Below are positions 24,568-35,743 of a DNA stretch of 64,000 nucleotides, one piece after another. The position numbers were made by a program, and so were the translations under genes. A model generated the notes under the pieces. That model had not been told where the DNA came from, searched no databases, and worked only from the letters and a program-made list of their open reading frames with translations. Origin of the DNA: Lutraria lutraria. Its lineage: Eukaryota > Mollusca > Bivalvia > Venerida > Mactridae. Positions within the stretch are counted from its first letter, which is position 1, and every line of letters begins with the position of its first letter. The stretch lies in assembly GCA_964023205.1 (NCBI GenBank), contig OZ026838.1, positions 27,369,843 to 27,433,842 of the forward strand, read 5' to 3'.

Positions 24568-25899
24568 GACAAGTTTAAGGATTACCTGTACGGAAATTCT
24601 TTTCAAGTCCGTACGGGTAATAACCCCCTAACCTACGTCCTGTCCACAGCTAAGTTGGACGCTACATCTCACAGATGGTTAGCTGAATTAGCCAATTTCA
24701 ATTTTGAAATCGTGTACAGAAGTGGTAGGTCCAATGTTGATACGGATGCACTCTCCCGCTTGCCCATGACTTCTGCAGTAATTTTTCCGGATGTGCTTAA
24801 GGCTATATGCATAGGCACTTTGGCTTCTCCACAGGAATTACCTGCTATAGAATGTATGTCACACTCACAGGCTGTGCTGGATATTGCTGACAGGGATGAA
24901 CCTGTGGTCTCTGAATTCAGTTGTGTCGATTGGGTAGTGGAACAGAGTAGGGATCCTGTCCTGGTCCGAGTGGTTGAGTTGGTCTGAAGGGGTCACAGGC
25001 CAACGAAAAGGCTTTGTGCCCTAGAGGATAGTGAAGTTAGAAAATTTCTCAAAGAATGGAAAAATCTTTTCTTTAAAGAAGGAGTGTTGTTAAGGAAGGG
25101 TGTTCTGTCTGGTAATCCTATAGATCAGCTTATCTTACCAGATGTTTATCGAGACATTGCATTCTCTGGTCTATATGATGAAGCTGGTCATCAGGGTAGA
25201 GACAGAACATCCAGTTTGTTAAAATCCAGGTTCTTTTGGCCTGGTATTGACGGTTATGTTGACAGTAGAGTGAGGAATTGTTCTAGGTGTTTGTGTAGGA
25301 AATCTAAGTGTTTTGTTTCAGCACCATTAGTGCCAATAGTTTCTACTTACCCGTTGGAGCTTGTCTGTATGGATTTCTTGTCGTTGGAAATGTCCTCTGG
25401 CGGATTTGAAAATATTTTGGTCATAACTGACCATTTTACTCGTTTCGCTCAGGCTATCCCAACCAGAAATCAAACAGCCCGCACCACGGCTAAGGTTTTG
25501 TTTGAAAACTTCATTGTTCACTATGGATGTCCGGTTCGTCTACACAGTGACCAGGGCAGGAATTTTGAGGGAGCGGTGATATCGGAGTTGTGTAGGATTG
25601 CCAATGTTGGCAAATCACGCAAAACTCCATATCTTCCTCAGGGTAATGGTATGGCCGAAAGGTTCAATCAAACATTGTTAAACATGTTGGGGACTTTGGA
25701 GGAGGAACAAAAAAGTAATTGGAAAAATTACATTCCCACCCTCCTCCATGCATATAACTCGACCAGACACGAGAGTACAGGTCTGACCCCTCACTATTTA
25801 ATGTTTGGTAGACATCCGAGATTGTGCATAGACGCATTTCTGGGTATTAAGCCTGATAAAAAAACCATGAAAAACATTCTGAATATGTTGATAACTTGA
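24568..25899 (+). pseudogene. RNase H C-terminus plus integrase, gypsy fragment 2
   Basis: Reads through HRWLAELANFNFEIVYRSGR and TDALSRLP, the usual RNase H end, then meets TGA at 24985 and continues in frame. The integrase zinc domain has GHQG and a CSRCLC pair, but the first zinc His is Tyr (LYDEAGHQG). The catalytic core has Asp in CMDFLSLE, Asp in LHSDQGRNF and Glu in GNGMAERFNQT, a D-35-E spacing. After PHYLMFGRHPRL the frame shifts in an A-rich run near 25861-25876. It acted in integration of a retroelement cDNA. Confidence 0.9.
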
Positions 25900-26489
25900 A
25901 AAAACGACTTGACATCGCATATCGAGCGGCCAGCCGGGAATCGAAACGTCAGTCCGAACGTCATAAACGTCGTTATGACCTTAGAGTCAGAAATGTCAAA
26001 CTTGTCCCTGGTGACAAGGTATTAGTTCGCAATGTTGGCCTGAAAGGTAAAAACAAGTTGGCAGACCGGTGGAACAGGGACATCCATGTTGTTGTATCTC
26101 AGCCAGATTTGAGCGTTCCTGTGTTTCAAGTAAAGAAAGAACAAGGGAGGTGTGGTGTAAAAACCCTCCATAGAAATTTGTTATTGTCTATTACAGGTTT
26201 GCCGGTAGATAGGAGGCAGTTAAGGGGAATTGCTGAGGACGCGGATCAGCCGGTTCAGACTGACAAAGGGACATCTGCAGAGATAGTACCCAGTGTTCAG
26301 TCTCTACCTGACTGTGCGCCTCCTCAGCCTTCCTGTGCCTCTTTGGTGCCGGCAACCACAAATAGATATGTAATCCCCCAAAGGAGACAGTCAAGTCTGA
26401 ATCCTACTGCTATTGAGTTTGCTCCCAGGACTCAAAGAGTTAAACGTAAACCAGAATGGTTAAATACCAATGACTGGGTTACAAGTTAG
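25878..26489 (+). pseudogene. Integrase C-terminal extension, gypsy fragment 2
   Basis: Continues the integrase in the shifted frame (SEYVDNLKKRLDIAYRAA, then KRRYDLRV). A GPY/F-like SH3 module follows (LVPGDKVLVRNVGLKGKNKL, ADRWNRDIHVV, GVKTLHRNLLL). A Pro/Ser-rich tail ends at the stop TAG at 26487-26489. Intact apart from the frameshift upstream; it is part of the same pol protein and not a separate gene. Confidence 0.8.
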
Positions 26490-27112
26490 TATATTCCTCA
26501 TGTTGATTAAGTAAATCAGTGGATACTGTGACGTTTGTGTAGTAATTAGCGCTTGCATTTATATTATTTGTTATAGCTTTTGCTCAGCATAGCTATTATA
26601 CACTTGGGTTTGTTAGTGCAATTCCTTAATAGATTTTGCATTAGTAATTTATCACTTCACATTCTGATTTTCAAAGCTGATATCTGAATGGTATTATATA
26701 TATACAATTGTATTAGTGTGAAATTTATGTTGGATGATTTGTAGCTAATGCTCAGCATAGCTATTTTATACTTAATTTATAAGTTATCTCAATTGTAAAT
26801 TTTGCGTTTATCAGATTTTCAAAACTGATATCTGAATAGGATTTTATTATGCGATTGTATCTAGTACTTAGATTCAGTTTCTGTGGATATTGTGTTCTGA
26901 TGGAACTACAATATACAGGTTGAATAAGTATTAGTATTGTTTTTATAGTGTTGTAATATTAAGATGTGAGTAATTGTATTACATGATGGTCTGCTAGCGC
27001 GCATCTTTGTAATTTTGTCCTTCTGTCATTGCTGTTGATTAAGTAGTTGTATTTATAGAAAATATGCTGTAGCATTGTAGTTAGTTTTGAAATGTCGGGA
27101 CGGCATTTTTCA
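26490..27112. other. Untranslated region between pol and the 3' LTR
   Basis: AT-rich. It contains two diverged tandem units: TTTTGCTCAGCATAGCTATT-like at about 26578 and AATGCTCAGCATAGCTATTT-like at about 26747, each followed by CTGATATCTGAAT. No coding potential. Confidence 0.55.
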
Positions 27113-27125
27113 GTGAGGGGGAGAA
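27113..27125 (+). promoter_or_regulatory. Polypurine tract
   Basis: GTGAGGGGGAGAA directly abuts the TGTCG start of the LTR, the expected primer site for plus-strand DNA synthesis. Confidence 0.75.
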
Positions 27126-27568
27126 TGTCGCAGGGCGACTTTATTATTATTTATTATACTTTATATATTTGGCCACTTGTACATCAACTATCATCAACAT
27201 CATCGTCATTAACTTTGTTCCAGTCCGGAATGGTACGGTCATATATGTTTTTTATATACGACCGTACCATAGTTCACAGCACTCGCGCACTTGCCGTGAA
27301 GACGCACGAAATATTTATTAAATGTTCAATGCATAGCAAGTTATTCCTTCTTTCAGGTAATATTTGCACTGTGTTCTTTATGCCATTTGTTGTTGACTGT
27401 CATGTTTTGTATCATTTTATAGTTTATGTTTTGTACTTGTGGCCAAGCACTTGCCGTTTTGCTTTCGTCGCGTGAAGACGCACGAAATATTTATTAAATG
27501 TTCAATGCATAGCGTGTTATTCCTTCTTTCAGGACCAATAAACCAGACCACATATTTAACCTACGACA
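27126..27568 (+). repeat. 3' LTR of gypsy fragment 2
   Basis: 443 bp starting TGTCGCAGG and ending CCTACGACA, imperfect inverted ends. Inside, a 62-bp segment beginning GTGAAGACGCACG occurs twice (27296-27357 and 27472-27533), differing at two bases, each ending CTTTCAGG. An AATAAA lies near the end (27537). No matching 5' LTR is in the window. Confidence 0.82.
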
Positions 27569-27738
27569 CATTTATTCATTCAATACTTTATTCGCTCAAG
27601 ACCTTAAAATAACAACATACAGCAATCAAGATAATCCTATATAAGACCTATTCATCAAATTTTCATGTTTTCAGTGAGCGAAATTCACCTTTCTACTAAT
27701 CAACATTTTATTTATAAGATTTTTACCATGATTTATCA

Positions 27739-27812
27739 GTCAGATGGTTATTTTCCCACCGGAAGGCTGATTTTTGTATTGGCATTAACATATATTGAAA
27801 TATATTTTACAG
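27739..27812 (+). repeat. 74-bp direct repeat, left member
   Basis: Matches 30473-30546 at about 91% (seven differences). It ends in an acceptor-like ATATATTTTACAG. The two members bracket 2.66 kb that includes the disrupted gag-like ORF and the Tc1 element. Confidence 0.8.
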
Positions 27813-28309
27813 GTAAATAATTTATTTTATGTTTTATGCTTACCATGTTCGTCAAACATAAATTATTTATCATCTATAATAATTGCATCTATATAAACAA
27901 CAAACACAATGTAGGTGTGGCTATGGCAGACTACATTTCGTTTTATTTATTAAACAACGCACACATACATACACACTTATAAGACGACTTGCTTGAAAAA
28001 ACAGCTACCACATCATTTATGATGTGGATTTAAATGTCACTTATAACAAATTCGCTTGAATAATTCCAGAATTAATATAGATCTGGCACAAATGTCCAAG
28101 TCGCCTAACACACACGCGATGAAACACCTTTTCATCCTTCGACTAATACTTTCTCCAAACCGTTTAGAATATCGGTATTAAACTCGAACTGGTGACGATG
28201 TGACTCGCTCTTAAAGTTCGGTTGTTCTTTCGACATCTGAGAGACGGAAGACGCTGCTATGTCTCTTCTAATGTCAGTTAACTTCGAATCAAAGTAATTT
28301 CGAAATATA

Positions 28310-29930
28310 CACCTGGAAATAAGTTAAGCACACCCCGGAAATTTAAAATTGGTTGTGATTGAAAGGACTGTCATGAGATGACGACTTAATTGAGCTAAGA
28401 AATAGTAATTTGATAAGTAGCGATAGCAATTTAGTAATCATAAACCAGTAAATTTATGAGTTTAGTTTATTCTTATCCAAATTATTGAAGCATAAGCAAA
28501 TGTGTGTTTTTTTTACCAAAAATGTAGGTGTTTAAAAGTATGGTGTTTACAAAACATTTACTGGTGGATATTTTTGGTAAATGTTGACGATTACTTAACC
28601 TTAAATGACATTATGTAGCCAAATTTTTAATAACGTGTGTAACCGCCACGTGCCCGGATGACAGCCTCAGCCCTTCTCCTCATACTACCAGTAAGGCGTC
28701 TAATGCGATTTTGAGATAAAATTTGCCATTCTTGGTGCAGAGCTTGTTCCAGTTGTTGCAGGTTGACTATAGGTGGGTCCAAATTCTGTATTTTCCGGCC
28801 CAGGATCTCCCACACGTGTTCCAGTGGGTTTAAATCAGGACTCATGGAAGGCCAGGGAATGGTGGTGATGGCATTCCGTTGCAAAAACTGTGTTACAGCA
28901 TGGGCTTGGTGCGGTCTGGCATTATCGTCCATGTAAACAGGTCGGGAAGCCAATGGATAATTATCAAAATGGTACACGACGACTGGATGTAGGATGTCTC
29001 GTACATAAGTATCACCTGTCAGATTTCCTTGAACAGTTACAATGTCCAACTTACAGCCATGGGACAAGCAATCCCATATCATAACTGATCCATCACCAAA
29101 GGGAACCGTAGGAAGAATGTTTCTTGGTGTGTAGGCTGTATTTCGTTGCCTCCACACTCAAATGCGCCCGTCTATGACGTGCAGAAGAAACCTGCTTTCA
29201 TCTGACCAATGGATCTTTCTCCATGATCTCAGGTTCCAACCACGCCTTGCCAAGCACCATGTCAGACGGTTCCTGCGATGAACAGGTGTAAACAAGGGAC
29301 GTTTTATTACCCTTCTCGACTTTAAACCTGCAGATCTGAGCCGATTGCGCAGAGTACGTGACGACAAATGCCTGTGCGGCAACCAGTTTCGCTTTAGATA
29401 GGTGCTTGTTGCAAACGGAAAACGTCTAACGAGACGTAAAATATTTCGGTCCTCGCGTGCCGTTGTTACATATGGCCGTCCAGATCTTGGACGGTCCCTT
29501 ACGTCATGCGTCTGCCGATACTTCTGAGCTAGTCTGCTAATGACAGAGTGATTATAGCCAAGCTGACGACCAACAGCACTGTAGGACATGCCAGCATTAA
29601 TCATGCCTATTATCTGCCACCTATCGCCATCCGATAATCTTCTCCTAACCATTTTGTTGACAAGAGGTCAAAATAATGGCAATATGTTAGAACAAAATCA
29701 AAATTTGTACATGTACTTTGTGTTAATTGAAAGTGTAGTTTAACAATTCACGAATATATTGTGGAAATGGCGAAGTACACGAGCTTTCCGTGCGCGCAAC
29801 TCTATCGGAGATACACATGATTAGTACGGAAGGTCGTTCTTACCATTGCTCAAATAAAATTTAAAATTTCAGTTGTGGTCATGTCAAATTCGAGGCAAAA
29901 TGCCGGATGTGCTTAACTTATTTTCAGGTG
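28310..29930 (-). mobile_element. Tc1-like DNA transposon, near-complete
   Basis: 1,621 bp flanked by TA (28308-28309 and 29931-29932). Terminal inverted repeats of about 28 bp: CACCTGGAAATAAGTTAAGC on the left, and the reverse complement at the right end with a few changes (CACCTGAAAATAAGTTAAGC). It encodes one transposase on the minus strand. The insertion splits an older ORF-like sequence. Confidence 0.95.
28627..29652 (-). pseudogene. Tc1-like transposase with one nonsense codon
   Basis: About 340 residues in one frame, the usual Tc1 length, interrupted only by TGA at 29158-29160, where an Arg CGA codon is the likely ancestor (DGRI-stop-VWRQR). The N-terminus has two helix-turn-helix regions (MSYSAVGRQLGYNHSVISR) joined by a RPRSGRP linker. 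The DDE catalytic residues are Asp in IHWSDESRF, Asp in YMDDNARPH and Glu in NPLEHVWE, with 34 residues between the last two (DD34E). It cuts and pastes the element at TA sites. It is probably inactive as it stands. Confidence 0.95.
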
Positions 29931-30472
29931 TATAGGTGAAAAGCTTCAAACGCTTCGCCTTCAGAGCCCCCCGGGTGGTTACCTCTCCTAGTTTCTGTGT
30001 CTTGGTGAGTTTCGAAGTCAATACAAGAAGCAGAGCCCTCTGCAAAAGTTAGCTCATCGTTCTCTGTCTCGTGGCTTTTTCTCTTTGGTTCAGCCATATT
30101 AAATGCATAAATTGTCGACTATCATGTAGCCAGCCAATACCTCGAATGTCAAATTCGTGTATAATACCACGCTAATTACCCCTATATTTCACGGTCTGTG
30201 CGCTTCAGTACACTCTAAAATACAGTACCACCGTTTATCTATAGCCGCTTAGCCGATAATAATTACATATATTATTTTATGACATTAATATTTCATTAAT
30301 TAAATAGATACTGAAAGTTATAGCAATTTAAAACCTTATACTTAATTGTTATTCATATCTGTACTTTGAAATAGTTATACTTACCGGTGGACTAAATTAG
30401 AATCCATTGTCTTAATGACATCTACAGCATTGTTATTAATATGTATTTTATTATTATATGTACTGTATATGA

Positions 30473-30546
30473 GTCAGATAGTTATTTTCCTACCTGAAGG
30501 CTGGTTTGTGTATTGGCATTAAAATATATTGAAATATATTTTACAG
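30473..30546 (+). repeat. 74-bp direct repeat, right member
   Basis: Partner of 27739-27812. Its TTTTACAG end is directly followed by the zinc-finger-like coding sequence from 30547, so it may be a duplicated intron/acceptor. Confidence 0.8.
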
Positions 30547-31093
30547 TTATCACCTTTAACCCCACCCCTTACCGGAAACCCAGGGAAACAACAATATCTC
30601 AACAACACATCCGGCAATATATAAGCACACGTGGTAGAGTTTATAGATGTATCGCAAACCCTTATGAAGGCGAAAGAGCTAAGGTAGTCACTCATATTTA
30701 TAGTGAGCATAAAGCGTTAGACCAAGTCCCATTTTACTGTACAATATGCAAATTTATAACAACTCTATTGAGTCATGTCAATCCTGAAGTTGATCCAACC
30801 CATGCTGCCACGGTAAGGTACCTGTTAAGTAACGGGAAACTGCAAACGATCAAGCCAGCTTCTTGCAAAATGTCTCATATTATATCATCAAAGATGAGGA
30901 CATCTGTCGTCTATATAAAGAAGATAGCATTTCAATATTCCAATCAAGGAGGCGTACGTCCATTTCTGGAAATGTTTCAGAAAATACTTTTCATAACACA
31001 TGTAATTTTATTAATGATAAAATAGAAACTGAGGCTGTTCGAGTACCTGTCACCACAACTGTTGAGTTGTGTAGAGCTTTCATCCTCCATTAG
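30547..31093 (+). pseudogene. Zinc-finger-like ORF, frame broken
   Basis: Coding-like sequence after an acceptor-type TTTTACAG. The first frame reads RGRVYRCIANPYEGERAK, then HIYSEHKALDQVPFYCTICK and LLSHVNPEVDPTH. That gives a Cys...His-x3-His and a CxxC...His arrangement typical of degenerate C2H2 fingers. After about 30822 sense continues in another frame (YYIIKDEDICRLYKEDS ... PVTTTVELCRAF), either by a frameshift or by splicing at the donor-like GTAAGG near 30812. Similar proteins recur in mollusc genomes (from memory). The coiled-coil ORF at 31140 follows at once. Confidence 0.45.
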
Positions 31094-31139
31094 TTTAACA
31101 AACAGATTTTGAACAGATTGTTCAGTAAATTATATACCA

Positions 31140-31409
31140 ATGAAACAGATGCCTGGTACGCATGTGGCTACCTTAGATTTAAATGACATGTCTTGTGATT
31201 CATCTCACTCTGAGTCTGATAACACAAAGATGTGTAATGACTGTGTGTCACTCAGAGAGGAAAACAAAACTCTCAGAGATGATGCCCACACGATGGGGTT
31301 AGCTTTGAGTGAAATGGTTAAAGACATGAAGGAAATTAAAGATATGTTAAAAAGTGAACCAAAATTTGTTCATAACCATACTGATTACATGTACTCAAAC
31401 TCAAAGTGA
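31140..31409 (+). CDS. Hypothetical 89-aa acidic coiled-coil ORF (copy B)
   Basis: Same ORF as 94-363, with SLREENKTLRDD in place of SLREENLTLKDD and a few other changes. An in-frame stop precedes the ATG. Here the upstream context is visible: the zinc-finger-like frames end about 50 bp before it. It may be the C-terminal exon of that broken gene. Function unknown. Confidence 0.3.
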   Translation: MKQMPGTHVATLDLNDMSCDSSHSESDNTKMCNDCVSLREENKTLRDDAHTMGLALSEMVKDMKEIKDMLKSEPKFVHNHTDYMYSNSK

Positions 31410-32294
31410 TCACACTAACATCCGTACGCAATTTAGACGGCCACAGGTTAGACATCAACCTTACCTCAATACGTTAAACCAGTAAACACTCATATAAGAT
31501 TTTAAGAGAAAAGTTAAATTATATTATAACATTATGCTAAATACAACAAATAGATCTACTTTTAGAAGTAACAAGTACATACCTATGTATGTGTCTTTCT
31601 TTCTTTGAACATTATGTTCGTCCTGATGCTGTTGTTTTTAATGTCGTTAATGACAAACACAGAATCATACATGCATATGTTGATTTTAGTATAATATCAA
31701 ACAATCACATACTGTACATCCTCTAGTGTTTATCTTTACTCCTACCCGATTTTGGGCTTTCTTTTAATTGTATTCAAGAATCGCGACGAGTTGATGTTGC
31801 AGTCTTTACACTCCTTACACCCCTTTTAGAACCACTACTGGTTTATCCAGTTAAATGTCTGTCAGTTATTTTTATTATTCACAGAGTGGTCCAATATTAC
31901 CAGAAAGTATTAATATTAAGCTTTTTATTGTTGAATACGTGTGTTTACTGACAAGTCATATTATTTATTGCTTAACGAATGCAATTGACGATACGCCAGA
32001 TTTTGATTGACAGGCCAAATCAACCAATCAGAACGCAGAACTGATAAGCCAAACTGCCGGCCATAATTTTGTCCGTCAAACTTCTGTCGGACCACGGTGA
32101 ATACGCATGAGAGGTTTTATAATTATTATGATTAAATGACCTAAAACGGTAAAACAGTGTTGCAAGGGAACTTTTAAATCCGATATGAGGTATCCAGACA
32201 TAATTAGGGGTGTTTTTAAATTATTTCTTACGCTTTTATTTTTTTTCCGAATGTGGACATTTGCCCCCAGTAGAAATGGTAGACGTTTGCCCCA
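31410..32294. other. No gene seen (copy B counterpart of 364-1249)
   Basis: AT-rich sequence matching copy A almost base for base; nothing coding is apparent. Confidence 0.5.
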
Positions 32295-32428
32295 GTAGAA
32301 ATGGTAGGTAGAACATCCCCCAGTGCTTATTTAGGGGGCAAACGTACACTTAGAATTAAGCACTGGGGGGGGGGGCAAATGTCCTCTTAGAAATAAGCAT
32401 GGGGGATGTCCTACCTACCATTTCTACT
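32295..32428. repeat. Long foldback with G-run loop (copy B)
   Basis: Arms at 32295-32332 and 32391-32428. One arm has GGTAGAACATC where the other pairs with GGTAGGACATC, and the copy lacks some of the outer repeats seen in copy A. Confidence 0.72.
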
Positions 32429-32954
32429 GGGGACATTGGGGGCAAATGTCCGGGGGCAATTTTCCGTATCCTCTGCTGGCACCACAAATGATGATGAGCC
32501 TGGTGACTGTTCAACATAAAGTTCTGCATTACCTTCAGTGATTTACTTATATACAAACGACATCATAATGTTTTCTGTTTCAGGTGCTTCCAACTTCTGA
32601 GTATTAATTATGATTCAATAAAAGAAAAGTTAGATGTTATATGCCTGGCAATACATGTACAGCCATAGTATTTTGTTTAATACATAAGGAGGAATTGGAA
32701 AGGGAAATGTATGTATTTGTATTAAGCTCGCAGTCTATTCACATCAATAAGGCATTAACATTCAATTGAGTGAAAACATGGCAAATCAATACAGTCATAA
32801 GTTCATGAAGCATTTAAACATTATCTACATAACAAATAAGCGATGTCCATCATTTTTAGTAATTTGGTAACACAGAAAATATGACTTTTGCTGATCATTA
32901 TAGAGATCTTAAATTACTTAAGCAGAATATGGAGACAATAATACTTCAGTATTA

Positions 32955-33209
32955 TCAGTAACTAAATATTACCACAAATACAAAACATTCAAATAATATA
33001 TAACATAATAATATCAAATAAAATTTACCTGGTAACCAGAAAATATCAATTTGTTTAACTCTCATACGTAAATGCTCTTTTACAAGCACAACCATTAATG
33101 TAAAAGCAAATACCATTGCTGCAAACTTAATACATGTACCATGGGTGTCAAGAAAACTTACTACTCTTTGTAAGTCATTATCTATAATTATTTGTTTATG
33201 ATTTGTCAA
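32955..33209 (-). CDS. Hypothetical minus-strand ORF with a membrane segment (copy B)
   Basis: 84 residues, identical to the copy A ORF (1929-2183) except for Glu in VVLVKEHLRMRV. It keeps the same possible donor (CAG/GTAAAT) after FWLPG. No partner exons are confirmed and the function is unknown. Confidence 0.3.
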   Translation of the reverse strand: MTNHKQIIIDNDLQRVVSFLDTHGTCIKFAAMVFAFTLMVVLVKEHLRMRVKQIDIFWLPGKFYLILLCYILFECFVFVVIFSY

Positions 33210-33807
33210 GACTTAAACTAATCTCAAAAGTCAGCAACATTATCAAATCATATCCAACACAACAAGACATTTAAATAGTTAAATTAAGTACTATATCAAT
33301 AAATCGAGGTCCATACCTGTAAGGTTATTCTCATTCTTGAAAGTTATCTTAAGCAATAATATGTTTATCGTTTCGTCTTCCTATATAAATGCTGACAAGA
33401 AATGTATGTAAAACAATTCCAGCCAAGATTTCCCCATAATAAAATGGTCGCATTGACCGCCGTTTTATTCAAACTTCTACTCAAAGACTCGTCTTTTAAT
33501 CACATAATATGATATCCATGCTTTCTGACAGATGAAATACGGACATCACACCCGAAAGTATTTATTACAGTTATCTAATTTTTTTTCATAGTTTATTGGT
33601 ATCAACAATAGGCAAATAATTATGCACATTTATACAAAAAAATACATACATTATCTAATACTTGATAACAACATATTATATTGTTTTGTGCATTTGTTTG
33701 AATCTACGCCCCTTTTCAAATTTAACAGCCACAGTCATATGGCTATGAGGCGGACTGAGTCAGTACACCTAACCATCTAGCTGTAAATGTAGGAGGAAAA
33801 TAATGTA

Positions 33808-33884
33808 CCCGATGCGGGGCTCGAATCCTCGACCTCTGCATGCTTGCAAGTCAGATCTTTGCTCTAATAACTAAAGTAATCGGG
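33808..33884 (-). repeat. tRNA-derived SINE head (copy B, first)
   Basis: Counterpart of 2988-3064, with the same A-box and B-box-like words and pairing ends. The anticodon-stem region differs slightly from copy A. Confidence 0.58.
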
Positions 33885-34073
33885 CTGATGAATTTCCCAG
33901 TCATTTTATAAATACAATATACCACACGGCTGCATTCCTCCTTCCTGTTTACAAAAGGATTTTTTAACACGACAACCACAGGCTCTTTGGACTTACACAG
34001 CCTTAGCTTCACCCTAAGGTTACCTGTCAGACACATATCTTTAGCACCAAATGTAATAGGAGGAAAATAATTT

Positions 34074-34147
34074 ATCCGATACGGGACTAGAAATTGCAAC
34101 CTCCTGATCACAAGACAGATGCTCTATGAACTGTGCTAATCAGACTA
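34074..34147 (-). repeat. tRNA-derived SINE head (copy B, second)
   Basis: Counterpart of 3254-3327, with a CTAGAAATTGC variant near the B box. Same orientation as the SINE head at 33808. Confidence 0.5.
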
Positions 34148-35220
34148 GTGATCATATCAGCATATTTATAAATACAGTATACCACACTGCTACACATCAA
34201 GCATTCATCAGTGTTTTACTTTCCTATTTGACTGCAATATTATCTAGTAGGCAGTTGAAAAAGAAAACGCTCATAGCATGATAATATTTCTTACACAAAA
34301 CAGTCTGAAATACAGTTGCGCATAGATTAAATGAATTCTAGAAATGGTGCTATCTTTTTCTTAATTATTTTCTCAGCAAATTAAATATTCAAAATGTGAA
34401 TACGTGCAGTTATTTACTGAGGAAGTTTGTAAGCACAGTTGCAGTATCTTCGAACCTATGACCATCTCTCGTCTCGTAGCACTAGTTCTTTGGAACATTA
34501 GAAAAGATAGGGTTATATTGTATCTCGCATACTCCTGTATGATCACCTTTAAGCGACTTATTCAGAATCAGAGAGACCGGCTACGTACGGTATCACGCAA
34601 AATTTAATTGTCATTTTCCTGTACGATTCGTATTCGTCGTTTCGTGAATAAACTATGTACAATTAAAAGCATCTGACTGTAAAATTGAATTGTATAAAAT
34701 GGCATATGTGTATGTTTTCATTGTTCTCTCAATAATTCATCACCAAAATATTAAAGGTTAAATGAGTATACGCTGTAATTGCGCATTTCAAAATTTGATT
34801 TATTACCTAAACGACGCGCATACTCCCATATAAAGCTTCTGAAATAAAAATGTTTCCGGGACAGAACTGAAAACGTACTGTTTGTTGAATCATGAATGTA
34901 TATATATATCACAATTTAAGTATAAAATAAAATGTAATACGGTATTTATGTCAGTTTGTTTATGGAAGTGTCTCGATATCATGTATAATATATAAGGCAG
35001 ATGCTACAGCCTACCAAAAATTCAATAGTTTAAGATTGATAACTAGTTGTAATTGATCATAGATTTTTCAAGGTGTCCTCTGAGTGCAATATTTCAGATA
35101 GATTTTTCTTTTTTTTGTTGTATGTTTCGTATTTTAATTTTTTGGTACCTGTGTTTTTATTATTATTATTGGAGTGACACAGTTTTGGTATAATACTATT
35201 CATCATTTTCTTTTTTTCAG

Positions 35221-35743
35221 CTGGATATTATTTACTGACTAACCAGGGTGGTAGATTTTATATAGGATGGTGAGATTTATTTCAAAGTTGTTATTATTTA
35301 ATATAATTTATATTCATGTAGTTTCATTTCTTGAAAAGATAACGCGCAATCTGTAACTAACATATAGCTGTAATCTACATTTCTAGAACATATCTAGATT
35401 TGTAATACAGTATGCTACACATGAAAAATTTCTTTGTTGAATAATGATGTTTGTTTGTTAAAATTATGAACTGTGTTAGTAATTAGACATAAAAATGTAT
35501 ATGTTACAACACAAGAAATGTTCATTGCATTATAAGTTGACAACTTCACTGTCATTGTACAATTTGTATAATCTTTAATAAATTAAATGATGTCTTTTAT
35601 CATTCAGTTATATTTATTTGAGGAATCCGTCACACAATTTATTGTTGTTAATTTTCAAGGTTGCTGATGAGTGCTTCTCCTTACATGTGGGCGTGTAAGG
35701 GTGTAGGTCTAGCTATATCTTTGTCAGTCTTTGGTGCTGCTTG
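35221..35743 (+). pseudogene. V-ATPase c'' subunit exon 2-3 fragment, broken (copy B)
   Basis: Exon 2 (35221-35269) and exon 3 (35660-35743) of ATP6V0B, with acceptors and donors intact, but no exon 1 upstream and no exons 4-7 downstream. Exon 2 has Asp-to-Tyr in RFDIG. Exon 3 has Met-to-Lys in MWACMGVG (ATG to AAG). Homology to the intact locus ends near 35812 in intron 3, where SINE sequence starts. It lacks the MITE that sits in intron 2 of the intact gene. Confidence 0.88.

Larger units (their letters stand above)
24568..27568 (+). mobile_element. Ty3/gypsy retrotransposon fragment 2, 3' half with LTR
   Basis: A younger element than fragment 1: RNase H C-terminus, integrase, integrase C-terminal extension, about 0.6 kb of untranslated DNA, polypurine tract and 3' LTR. 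Its gag, protease, RT and 5' LTR are absent. The coding part has only one internal stop (TGA at 24985-24987, a likely CGA change) and one frameshift (about 25861-25876). Confidence 0.88.
28132..30097 (-). pseudogene. Unknown repetitive ORF on the minus strand, split by Tc1
   Basis: Minus-strand coding-like sequence on both sides of the Tc1 insertion. The N-terminal part (30097 down to 29933) starts MAEPKRKSHETENDELTF and is charged. The other part (28307 down to 28132) reads FRNYFDSKLTDIRRDIAA then HRHQFEFNTDILNGLEKVL. The reading FHL/(Y)FRNYFDSKL suggests one frame before a one-base shift at the insertion point. This style resembles gag-like first ORFs of molluscan retroelements (from memory), but I cannot name the family. 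Confidence 0.45.
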
